Shown one piece after another: positions 1 to 9,917 of a stretch of 64,000 nucleotides of DNA. Position 1 is the first letter of the stretch; every line of letters begins with the position of its first letter. The notes beneath the pieces are model-generated. The model did not search any database. It saw only the letters and a program-made list of their open reading frames with translations, and had not been told where the DNA came from. A program made the translations under genes and the position numbers. Origin of the DNA: Xiphophorus maculatus. Lineage: Eukaryota > Chordata > Actinopteri > Cyprinodontiformes > Poeciliidae. The DNA is taken from assembly GCF_002775205.1 (NCBI RefSeq), contig NC_036453.1, positions 29,055,213 to 29,119,212 on the forward strand, read 5' to 3'.

Positions 1-959
1 TTTACACATAAATCTATGTGAGAGATCATCTTGCACTTCAGAAGCCATTACCTGGTGATCTTCAGTGAACCATTCAATAAGCCTGTTGCATTCTGTGGTC
101 CATTGTAAAAGCATTCATTCTTCTATGAACTATTTTTTTCCATGTTAGAACCAAAAGCTTCAATGTAATTTCTAACTTTCTAAAGTTGCAAATAAGACGT
201 CATATGATGCATCAAATGATCTGAAAAGCCGTGTCATATCAAAAAATGCTAAACTTGAAGCATAGCAAAAATAGGCAGAATCAGGATCTTGTCATTGTTA
301 CGAGATTAAATCTGGCTTACAAGTAAGAATATTGTAGAAATGTGAAAACAGGACCTGATTCCAGATTCTTTATCCAGTTAATTGGTGCTATTGAATTAGA
401 TTGCAGATTATATCACAAAGCACACACAGTTTTTTGTTTTTTTTTTGGAAGAAAAATCTTCTTCTTGCTGTTCTGTCTGTAACCTTCATGAGGACAGTAT
501 TAAACCGATTGCCTGAATGTTGTTGCTATTTCTTTGAGTTTATTATTTCAAATAACTGTTTGAAAGGTGAAATGCATGGTTGTTAAAAATTAATTGGAAA
601 TAAACAACTTTCAAATAATTTTGCGACAAACCTGATCAAATAATAAATCTTAATTATTGTGAGGCTTGAATTAGAAAAGTCAGCTTGGTTTGAAAATAAA
701 ATGTATGTGAAAAAGTTTCTTTAGAGACTTCTGTTTTTACTTTTGTCACATTTACATGTTTTGGAGTAAACGTAAATGACACCTTTATCAGGTAATGATT
801 TAATTTATTAGGTGAATAACTATCCAACTCTGTCTGGGACTGTATAAAAAATGATTGCCCCTAAACATAGTAACTGATTTTGGGAACCTTACCTGCAACA
901 ACTGCACTGTCAACCATTTGCAATAATTAGCGATGATTCTTTTACAATACTATGACACC

Positions 960-1145
960 CCTCTTCCTTGTTGGACCAGTTCATTGGCATTCATTGGATG
1001 GTTTTGAGCATCAACAACCTGTTTAGTGTCACACCAAAACATCTTAGTCAGATTTACAGCAGGACTGTTGACTAAGCCACTCCAAAACCTTTATTTTATT
1101 TTTAGAGCCATTCAGAAGTGGACTGACTGGTGTTTTTAGTCCTTG
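960..1145 (-). mobile_element. Decayed DNA-transposon fragment (family A)
   Basis: The stretch reads like a widespread teleost Tc1-like interspersed repeat, with phrases such as 'gactaagccactccaaaacc' and 'agccattcagaagtgga'. Related decayed copies are seen at about 17105-17830, 38880-39360 and 59090-60140. No open transposase frame remains. The family assignment is from memory of such repeats, not from a search. Confidence 0.4.
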
Positions 1146-1150
1146 GGATT

Positions 1151-1280
1151 AAGAAGCCAGAGAGCCCGTAGAGAACCCACATATGTAAACTCCATGCAAA
1201 AAAAAAAATCCAGGGTGCGACTTTAAACCAAGACATTCTTGCTACAAGGCAACAGTGCTTCCAACTGCACCACTGTGCAG
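1151..1280 (-). mobile_element. tRNA-derived SINE (head and start of body)
   Basis: On the minus strand the sequence has a polymerase III A-box-like block (TGGTGCAGTTGG, 1261-1272) and a degenerate B-box-like block (GGTTTAAAGTC, near 1218-1230). These are followed by a body reading 'gcatggagtttacat'. This is the layout of the common teleost tRNA-headed SINE, whose body is also seen at 51152-51504. An A-run at about 1199-1208 interrupts the copy. Confidence 0.55.
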
Positions 1281-1875
1281 CTGAAAGTTGAATTATTTGA
1301 TTCAAAAACATTTTCTTGCTTTGTACTTAAGATTTCACACAGTTACCAAACCTTAACTGATGAAACAAAAATGTGGATTTTCTTCACCTGATGATTCACT
1401 GAAGTAACACATAAAATATGTAAAATATGTTTTCTCTTTAGGCCAGTAAAATCGCAAGGGAATGAAACGTCTTAGTTATACATAAAATGTACATGGATCC
1501 TATCCTAATATAGTTCAAGCTGTGTATGTTGACTTGCTTGGCAAGTCTTTGTTCAATAATTTCAGTTTTATTTTGAGAAATCCAAATGTACTTCAGTACT
1601 TTCACATTTCTTTAAATACAAGTAGTGTTGTACTGATTCTCACAGCCTCTGTTGACACTGACATGTCGGAGCGTGCCATCTATCTTTTGCCACTAAGACT
1701 CAACATTCTCAAAGGGTGTAGTTCCTATAATGAGTCTGTTCGGCCAAAAGAAATGCACAGCATTGCAGCAACATTTTAAATGAATTTGTTTCAAACTAAT
1801 AGAGGTTTTCATGAGGTGTATATTGATAAAAAGTACTTTCACATCTCTCTGTTATAAACTTGGTACCACAGTTTG

Positions 1876-1907
1876 CATTACCTTCATTGTGATCAATGAA
1901 GGTAATG
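1876..1907. repeat. Perfect 14-bp inverted repeat with 4-nt loop
   Basis: The left arm CATTACCTTCATTG (1876-1889) is exactly complementary to CAATGAAGGTAATG (1894-1907), around a TGAT loop. It abuts the SINE-tail fragment at 1911-1975. Confidence 0.85.
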
Positions 1908-1910
1908 ATC

Positions 1911-1975
1911 TCCAGCTGTCAACGGGTGAGAGGCGGGTTACACCCTGGACAGGTCGCCAGTCCATCACAGATATT
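1911..1975 (-). mobile_element. SINE/LINE tail fragment
   Basis: Read on the minus strand, this stretch contains 'gactggcgacctgtccaggg', the same block found at about 51340-51357 (+) and, diverged, at 58575-58596 (+). It is a truncated tail of the same retroelement family and lacks the (ATGG)n end. Confidence 0.6.
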
Positions 1976-2123
1976 GAACACATTACAAAGTTTATTTTTA
2001 TTATGTACAGCGAAGTCTTACTGGCCTTTCAAATAAATGAATTTGTACAGTATACATAATGACAAAAAAGTAGTTCCATTACTGTTCTGTCAATTTTTAA
2101 CATACCATATCACTCCGTTTTAG

Positions 2124-2273
2124 GACAATCTCAATATCAGCGACGCTGCAAACTTCCTGGTCAAGCACATAATGGCCACTGAGAATGACATCCTAAAGTC
2201 TGTGGTGCCAGACACCATCTCCCCGCAGATGGACTCCAGCAGACAGATGAGCTGCTCTGGATGCTTCAAATAA
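2124..2273 (+). CDS. rab38: Rab32/Rab38-family small GTPase, last coding exon
   Basis: The exon follows a 'ttttag' acceptor and encodes 49 residues and TAA. It starts DNLNISDAANFLVKHI and ends MSCSGCFK. This matches the C-terminal exon of vertebrate Rab38 (human ENINIDEASRCLVKHI...CSGCAKS, recalled) in length and in the CSGC motif, where Rab proteins are geranylgeranylated. Rab32/38 proteins direct traffic to lysosome-related organelles such as melanosomes. Earlier exons with the GTP-binding motifs are off the left edge. The family call is firm, but which teleost paralogue of Rab38/Rab32 this is cannot be decided from one exon. The gene is convergent with bach1. A possible poly(A) signal (AATAAA) lies at 3129-3134. 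Confidence 0.82.
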   Translation, partial: DNLNISDAANFLVKHIMATENDILKSVVPDTISPQMDSSRQMSCSGCFK

Positions 2274-4613
2274 TCAAGTAATGGAAGGAAGGAAAAAAGG
2301 ATGAATGAACATGTGAGAACAGAGAAAGGACAGGGCGTTAAAGGAAATCCTACACAGTGTGCAGAATGGAGCAGTACGAAGTCTGTACACCATGAACTCG
2401 AACATTTATTTGTTTCTAGTGACCAAAGCTAACCTCTCTTTTTTTAGAGTGCCTCTTAATTGTGGTCAAAATACATTTCTGGAGATTTCTGGTAACACCA
2501 CTGTCTAAACTATTTGAATAATACTACAGTAAGTATATGCAAGAGTAAGTAACAGGTATATTCCTTTTATGAAGATTATCTTCTTTCTTCTCACATAACT
2601 TCCTCGCATTAATGAGCAAAGCGATTTAACTGACCCAACTAAGCGTAGGTGCAGAGAATTCAACATTTACATGGACTTATTGATGGATTTGCAGTGTTTT
2701 GGTCAAAATAACTCATTACTTCTCTGTTTGCTTTAAAAGCTGTTGGATGTTGTACTCTTGGAGACTATGGGTTTCCTTAATGTTATTCTAACAAGGCATA
2801 GAGAGGGCTGTGCACCACTGTGAGTGAAGCACACGAGGTAACTCTGTGTTCATCTGCACATATTTTTATTATGATTTTAAGTTATTTACCGAGTGCTTTT
2901 GTGAGTATTTTAAGGTGCATGTTGAGTTTGAAAATACAACCACCAACAGACCGTTTAAGAATTATTTAAGTTTGGACTATAAGTAAGAACACAGTGTTAT
3001 TTATAGTAACAGTGTGGTTAGATTGTGCCAATGTGAATTGATAAACATCCTTGAGTTAAGGCTGCTGTAACAGTAAAAGGTTGGTGTGACTTTTCAGACA
3101 TAATGATTACCATTTTTTATCAGAGCTGAATAAAAATGTGTGTGCGGTAGGTTTGCAAAACACATGAAGTTTTTTAATCTTAATGTTGTAAACTGAACAC
3201 ACTTCAATTCGTCCACCAAAACCTCAGTATCCATGGTAACAGGAATCTTTTTATGGGGTTTGCTCTACCATCTATGTAGAGCTGTGTCTCACTGTGCTGT
3301 GCACACAAACACACACTAAAGAACACACAAAGACGCTGCATGTCCTCTCTCCTACTCAGTGGCTTTGTTGTTGTTTCACTGTTTTTTCCCCATGCCTTCC
3401 TTTTTGAATTTAAAGGTTATTTCTGCTTGTCAGAGTACTGCTATTACTAGTCAGCTGAGTGTTCTGCACAAAGCCAACATTTGCCTTTTACTTCTAACCA
3501 TTAGATTCTAAGCTGGTGTCAAGTCTACATCAATCAACGTCTGACCAAAATAAAAACTATACACCATAATTGCTGGCATGCCTTTTAAGATGTGTACAAA
3601 GTGTTAAGCTATGTTCATCTTTATTCACAGTACTACGGTGACATACTGAGATATTTAACAAAATTTTAGTGTGCAATTTGATTTTATTTATTAAAATGCT
3701 AAATTAAGAATTAGCTGTTTTTAAGCAAAGTCACAAGAGTCATATTAGTTTTCTCCTACAGCATCCAGAAAGAGTGATCTTTGAGCATTCCTCTTTCTAG
3801 AATCTTTCTGGTTGATCCAGAGTTCTGGTTCCTTACTTATGGATGCTTCTTTTAATCTCTTCCCACAAAAAAGGGTTGATTTTAAACCATTTCTGTAGTG
3901 CTTTGGACATAATGTTTTAGACCTTTATCCCTTTTAGTTTAGTTTAACAACATTTTTCTTCTGACTGGTCCGACTTGAGTCTGATCGACAGTGTGTGGGC
4001 GAGGCTGAAGATTAGAGTCACAGCAAGACTTGGATCTCACCAACAAATATAAGTTATCAAAAACATGTTTGCTTTTTGTTTTTTAATCCAAACTGATTTT
4101 TCTCTTTCAAAATTGATATTGCAGTTGGATTGTTTGATTTGAGAGATGACTACTAAGAGGTTTTAGTTAAATACATTTCTTTTTTAACGACTTCACCACC
4201 TTAACACCGCTTTACATTATGAAATTTTTTATGCTGCTTTTTATTGCAATAATTTGAAATAAATACCTTATTAGAGAAAATTTGGGGACTAATTTTGAGT
4301 GTCTTCTTGAAGCCATTTCCTGCCATGCTTGAATGCAACATTATCTTATGTTTCTCACTTTAACATGTGAATAAGAGTAATTAACCTCTGTTTCACATTA
4401 TGTCCATACTCCCTGTTTAATTATGTGTTCTTATTTAAACATTTCATGACACTGTGATCTAGTTAAACTGTTAGAGATTACCAAAAATGATTATTTAAGG
4501 AGATTGATTTTTGTTTTCTCCCACTAACATCCATCTTTATGTATTCACATTAAAGGTTGAGTTTTTTTAATTGTCAGTGTAAGATACAGCAGTATTTTTA
4601 AGTTGTTATCCTT

Positions 4614-4747
4614 ATTTGTGGAATTAGGATAATTCCACAAATTATCCTAATTCCACAAATTATCCTAATTCCATCTGATTCTAGGAATCCGGAATGTCGG
4701 ATTCCTCGAATCCGACATTTCTTGAATGTCGGATTCAAGGAATCCCT
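4614..4747. repeat. Clustered perfect palindromes with duplicated arms
   Basis: A 21-bp perfect inverted repeat (4614-4634 against 4640-4660) has a 5-nt loop, and its right arm is then repeated directly at 4658-4673. Immediately after, GAATGTCGGATTC (4692-4704) pairs with 4708-4720 (12 of 13) and recurs in direct orientation at 4724-4736. A 9-bp pair AGGAATCCG/CGGATTCCT (4683-4691, 4698-4706) overlaps it. The segment can fold into several alternative hairpins. Confidence 0.85.
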
Positions 4748-5505
4748 TCCACAGGGAAGTTTAACAGGATGAAGGTGTGTGACTCATGTGACCTCATGTG
4801 ATATCAGTATAATGTCATATTATATAAAGCACAGGATATTGAGAAAATCTTTTTGTTTCTTGGTTTAAAGGACATAAGAAACACAGTTTTTGAGTTGGTA
4901 CTTATTTATTGTGCTATTAACAAGATGGCAAAATAAACCAGTTTCACACATACCTTGTGTTTGCTCTTTATCAGATACATTCTCATAAAAACTTTTAATA
5001 GTATTTAACCGTTAGCCTGGGACAAACTGTTTTTACTGAAGCAGAGGATTGCAAATCACTTTAAGGGTCAGTGAAAAAGTTACCAGGTTTTATTCGTTTA
5101 GGCTGAAAAATGTGTGTGTTTGTATGCTTCTGTTCAGAAGCATCCAGGACTCTCAGGTCCCTCATTAATCGGACACATGACTGGATTATTCTCCGCATGA
5201 GCGATTAGATTTGGTCATCTGCTTTTGGCTCCAGTTAATGCTACCCTTCTAGAATGTGTAATTGAGGCCTGTGGATGCAATGAATGGTCCGAAACGAAGA
5301 AAAGATATCAATTCCATATTTTTCAGTGTAGTCTTCTTTATTTAGTCATGTAAAATTAAGGGTCAGGATGTTTGGTAGTTTGGTAGAATAAGATTAGCTG
5401 TTTTCTCATGCTGTTCTTGACACAGGACCATCGTTCCATTCTCTCTTTTTTTTTTATCTTTCTGCCTGACTCTTGATGTGTTTTCAAGGCCGTGTTCAAA
5501 CGCAC

Positions 5506-5593
5506 AGTCTATTTGGAAAGTTAGCACTGACTTTCCAAATAGACTAGAAGAAGGTATAAATAGAAGATATAAAGATAAGGATATCTTTATATC
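5506..5593. repeat. Two adjacent perfect hairpins
   Basis: AGTCTATTTGGAAAG (5506-5520) pairs exactly with CTTTCCAAATAGACT (5531-5545) around a 10-nt loop. GATATAAAGATA (5566-5577) pairs exactly with TATCTTTATATC (5582-5593) around a 4-nt loop. Partial copies of the second arm follow up to about 5635. Confidence 0.8.
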
Positions 5594-7047
5594 TTATAAA
5601 GATATAAAGCTTTGTAAGGTTTATATCTTATAAAGCTTTTTTTCCAGGAGAAAGACAAACAATAACAGTTAAATGAAGCCATAAAATTTAAATTTTAAAA
5701 TCTATTTTAAATTAGCACTGGGATCAAATTCTAAAAATATGGCCTGTTACTTTGACAACAGGCGGCACAGATTTAGCCAGTCTTTGTTGGGATTATGCAC
5801 CCAATATATCCTGCTATCTGTGGTTCTCACGATTTGCCACTTACACCAAATGCTCATTGAAGCAGAAAAAAACCCAGAGCTGGAAATAGATGTTGTGAAG
5901 CAGAAATGTCTGATTAGGATGTAAAAGGAAGGTCTCCAGATTAACCAAGCCTAAACACAGCAAATACATACAATTCAATCAACTCCTTATATTAAAAAAA
6001 GAAGAAAAAACAACCTTTAGATTCTAAAAGTTTTTTTGGAATTATGTCCACATTCAATCAACCCAGTTTTCTTTTATCTTCATATTAGCTAAAAGAGCTC
6101 CAACAAAATTATGGGATTGATGTGTGTACTGATTATTTGTGTTGTCCTTCCTTCTAAGGAAGTTAACCTTGTTTTAACTTCCAGTATTTGTTCATATAGA
6201 GCCATCTATTGTCAAGTTCAAGAAATTGCAGGTTTTTAGTCACTTTTCCGGAAAAGGTTAAAATATACCAGAATTGCGTGTCCTGATTAGATTTTATGTT
6301 GGGGAAAATCTTCAGATTAAGAGATATTTAATTTAGAAAAACTGAAATAAAAAAAATATATACTTTGTTGGGTATCATTTCATAAAGAGAAGTTAAGTTA
6401 CTGGAGATAAAGCATATCTTCAACTTAGTCCCACGTTTTGTGAAAGAAAATACTATTCCTACTCATAGTCGACTTGCAGAATTGGACCTTCTGATCTCAC
6501 TTTCACTTCCACTGATAATGTGTGAGAGTGAAAAGCGTTTTTCTGAATAACAAAAGGTTTCGTAGTCTTTTGGAGAGTATCAGTCTATGTTTTCACACGT
6601 TTCTGCTAATAAAATAAATCTACAGAGAAACACACAGGGGGGAGTGATTAGTTTAAAAAAAGTGATTAAAAGGGTTATTTACTAAACACAGCATACTTTT
6701 ATAGGCAATTAAAGTACAAGAGAAAATGTGCAATAGTGTGACTAAGGTGTGAGATTTAACAGAGATGTATTGTAGCTGAAGACATAAATTTAATCACAAT
6801 GAATTTGTCAATATTGAAAAATGAGCCCTCTCCAGAAATAAAATAATCACCTTTACCACTTACACTAAGCACAGATGGATTTTTTATATGAAGGAAATAA
6901 ACAAAATTACCATTAAGTATTTTATCTAAATAATTTTTCATATATTTCAACTGAGAATGCCAAGGTATAAAAGAGAGAAACAGTAATACAAGAGCTGGAG
7001 GTCCTTTCGGTTAACATAATATGGTAAACTTTAGTAATGATGTATAG

Positions 7048-7060
7048 CCACTAGAGGGCA
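7048..7060 (+). promoter_or_regulatory. CTCF-like motif
   Basis: CCACTAGAGGGCA fits the CTCF core CCASYAGRKGGCR at every position. It lies between the convergent rab38-like and bach1 genes. The match is visible in the sequence; occupancy is inference. Confidence 0.45.
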
Positions 7061-9632
7061 GTCAGTACCACACTGATTAAGAAGTAGTGTAAGAGTTCAA
7101 GTTTCTATTATGAAATATATTCATTCACCACATATTTTAATATATACATAGCTGAAATAAAAACATGCGCATAATGATTAAGTAAATCAAAGCGGATCAC
7201 AGCTGGTTCAAAACATGATTCATTTTAAATATAATAGCATAAGAAAGTATCAAGAAAATCTTACTTAAGTACATGAAAAGCAACTGTAGATGAGAAGTAT
7301 ATAACTACAATAAATGTAATAGCTAACCTAAAAGCCACAGATAAAGAATCAGGAAAGGGATCAGGAAAATAACTTAAATCTAACTGTGCTACATCATCAG
7401 TAAGTTCTGTATAATTTGTTAACTTGACCTTTGTCAGTGATTTAGATAATGGTGTTTAAGATAATAAGTAACAAGCCAAACATTCAACTATAGCAGGATG
7501 TGCTTCAAGACAGAACAAGGAAACAAAGTGTTCTTTAAAGTTATTTATAGTACTACATAGAAAAATGGGGATGGCTTTTCTACTAAAACCTCCTAATGAA
7601 TCAAAACGTTGGCCAGGTGTAAAGCCTCGCATTTTGGAAAGATACCAAAGCGTTTTCTTTAAATAGTTTTAAAAAAAATCTTACAGTTAAATGAGGCTAG
7701 ATTTATGTTGCTAGGTTTTTAACGAGCGATGACACATCCGTGGTTCCTACAAGATCTTTGTCACTGTGGTCGACCGAGGGAAAGAGACCACAAGGACTGC
7801 AAGTAAAATGAGAGCCAAACTGTTGAAAAGCTAAACATAGCACACTGTGCCAATGCATAGACTTTGGGATTAGTTGCAGTAATTTGCAGAAATCCTCAGT
7901 CATTTATCATTTCTTTATGGCTTACTTCTAAACAGCCACATTTTTTCTAAATATGTTTGTGGAAAAATTAACATTAGTTTTCAATCCTATCTGGATATTT
8001 AAAAGCTTTTCTTGGCATGCTGACTGCATGATTGTTCTTTGTAATCCAGTACATGACCATTTTTCAAAGCAATGTTTTGTAAATGGTTCTTGTCTGCATT
8101 TTGGTCTGATCATGTGGTGGTTCTTGCATAAACCCTAGGCAAACCCTTTATTCCACTACGTTGGCAGTATGGTGGACAATGACCATTCAAGTCAGCAAGT
8201 CCATACTATAGATAATTACAGGGATGAATTTAAGGTGGTTGTGATCCTCAAGTAAAATAAAACAATAAAAACACTTTCATTTAGAACCAAATAATAAGCT
8301 TGCAATCAAAAACCAGCTTTAGCACTGTTAGCTACTCATGGTAGTCAGCAACATTTTCTTACAATGTGCACAAAAAAGGGGAGTGTTCTCCATTCCCACT
8401 AGCTGATCATAAAAATAAATTGTAGAAAGGTTGTTTGGGGACAACTAAATGATTTGTTTTGCTCTTTTGGCATTATTAGGAGAAAGACATTCAATCTTTG
8501 TAAAGAACTGCTTCAACCCATAAATCACTTAAGGGCAAAATAACCCGTTTTTTTTGTTACCCGTAACAAACCACCAGAGCAAAGGAATATTTTGGGATCT
8601 GTGTCACAAACCCAGAATTTACCATTGTTTCCATCAGACTTGTAGAAAATACCAAAGATAGTGCAATATTTCTTTACATCAAAAACATTTGCATCATTAT
8701 CTGAAATCTTAAGCAGATGCATCAACTGAAGAAAAATATGTGTAGATTCATTACTTTTAAAGAGATAAAATTCTTTCGGAAAATAAGCAACAAGATAAAA
8801 CAATGTCGATAGCAATAATAATGATATTCTATTTGGTTTAAACAGTTTTTTTATTTAAAGATTTGTGGGCTTTTTTTTTTATTCATCCTAAACATATCCA
8901 CTATTTCTTTGTGAGCACACAAGGACAAGCCATAAATGGTCATTTTTAGGTTTACAAAGTTTACAGAAATAATTATTCTTTTAAAGGATAAAAAAAAGGT
9001 TTGCCTCTTGAGGGCAAACTATTAAAAAAATATCATTTACACCTGAAAACTGCTGGATGTTTTCTGATTCTTAACTGTCATTAATGTACAATTTGCAATG
9101 TCAGTATAAGTTCTTGCATGAATGATGCCCTGAGTGCTGAATCAAAATCAAACTATCTATAATCACTATAGAACAACTGAGTCCAGATTTGGATTGAGTA
9201 AATAGGTTTCATGCTTATAATTATCAAACTGCATTTTAAAGAATTTAATGAAAAATAATATAAAACATGTTCATCCAGAAATTTACAGATAACTTTTTTG
9301 AAGCACTTATGTCAGAGTGGCTCCCTGGACAGTGAGTAAAATACTGTAATGCTGTAAAAAACTGGTGGCAAATAACATTGTGGATTTTGGAATATAAATA
9401 AAATAACTCATTGTCACCATTCAAAATATATTTGAGTTAAAAAGAGAATACAATAAGCAATAAATGAAAAGAATCTACTGATCACAGCAATTACACTGTC
9501 TGCAATCTCTGTACATTTCTGTCCTTTGGTCACCGTGCATGATAATGTCCTAGCGAATGCAAAAGAATACTGTACAGCTTAATGAACATCATACGTAGTC
9601 TGTGGCACTGTGAGTTTGCTTCAGCTTTTCTG

Positions 9633-9917
9633 TCATGTGCTTGTATCTGTGTGTGGATTAAGTGTATCTTCCTGGGATGCCGCATTTTTTGGATGAAGTG
9701 ATGATCCGTGTTGTGACAGAAGCTCATCTATCTGAGGAACCCATGAGGACAGAGGGCAGTCTGAAGAGGTGCAACTGGCTAACACCTGCAGCTGTTCTGG
9801 TTGTAGTCTTGCTTCACTGCAGACCCTCCGACACAAAGCCTTTACAGTGTGACATGTTTCCATTTTCCTCTGGGTCAGTCGGCTCCTCTCCAAGATCAGT
9901 TTCTCCCTCTCTGTCTT
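9633..9917 (-). CDS. bach1: bach1 coding exon 4 (leucine zipper and C-terminus)
   Basis: The exon holds 94 codons and a stop, starting [14 protein letters not shown] after 'ctacag'. It completes the zipper, then carries the conserved SSDCPLS haem-type Cys-Pro motif (human AADCPLS). It ends after a further ~40 residues without the final Cys-rich tail recalled from human BACH1. Confidence 0.94.
   Translation of the reverse strand, partial: KTEREKLILERSRLTQRKMETCHTVKALCRRVCSEARLQPEQLQVLASCTSSDCPLSSWVPQIDELLSQHGSSLHPKNAASQEDTLNPHTDTST

Larger units (their letters stand above)
1..2123. other. Last intron or flank of the Rab38-like gene
   Basis: No coding exon was recognised here. The sequence lies upstream of the Rab38-like last exon and should be its final intron, because the exon begins at an acceptor at 2122-2123. 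The GTP-binding motifs of a Rab (P-loop, WDxxGQE, NKxD) were not found on the plus strand, so the earlier exons lie off the left edge. It contains repeat fragments at about 960-1145, 1151-1280 and 1911-1975, and a perfect hairpin at 1876-1907. Confidence 0.5.
2274..9632. other. Intergenic region between convergent rab38-like and bach1
   Basis: This is about 7.4 kb of AT-rich DNA that should hold the two 3' UTRs. No recognisable coding exon was found on either strand. It contains strong palindromes (4614-4747, 5506-5593), a CTCF-like motif (7048-7060) and no clear gene. For bach1 on the minus strand, possible poly(A) signals are AATAAA at 8878-8883 and ATTAAA near 9244-9249. Neither can be confirmed from sequence alone. 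Confidence 0.5.

Noticed and set aside
8525..8815. Minus-strand open frame of 96 codons downstream of bach1
   Set aside because: Lies in the likely 3' UTR or flank, with no recognisable domain. Considered as a transposase remnant but no motif was found.
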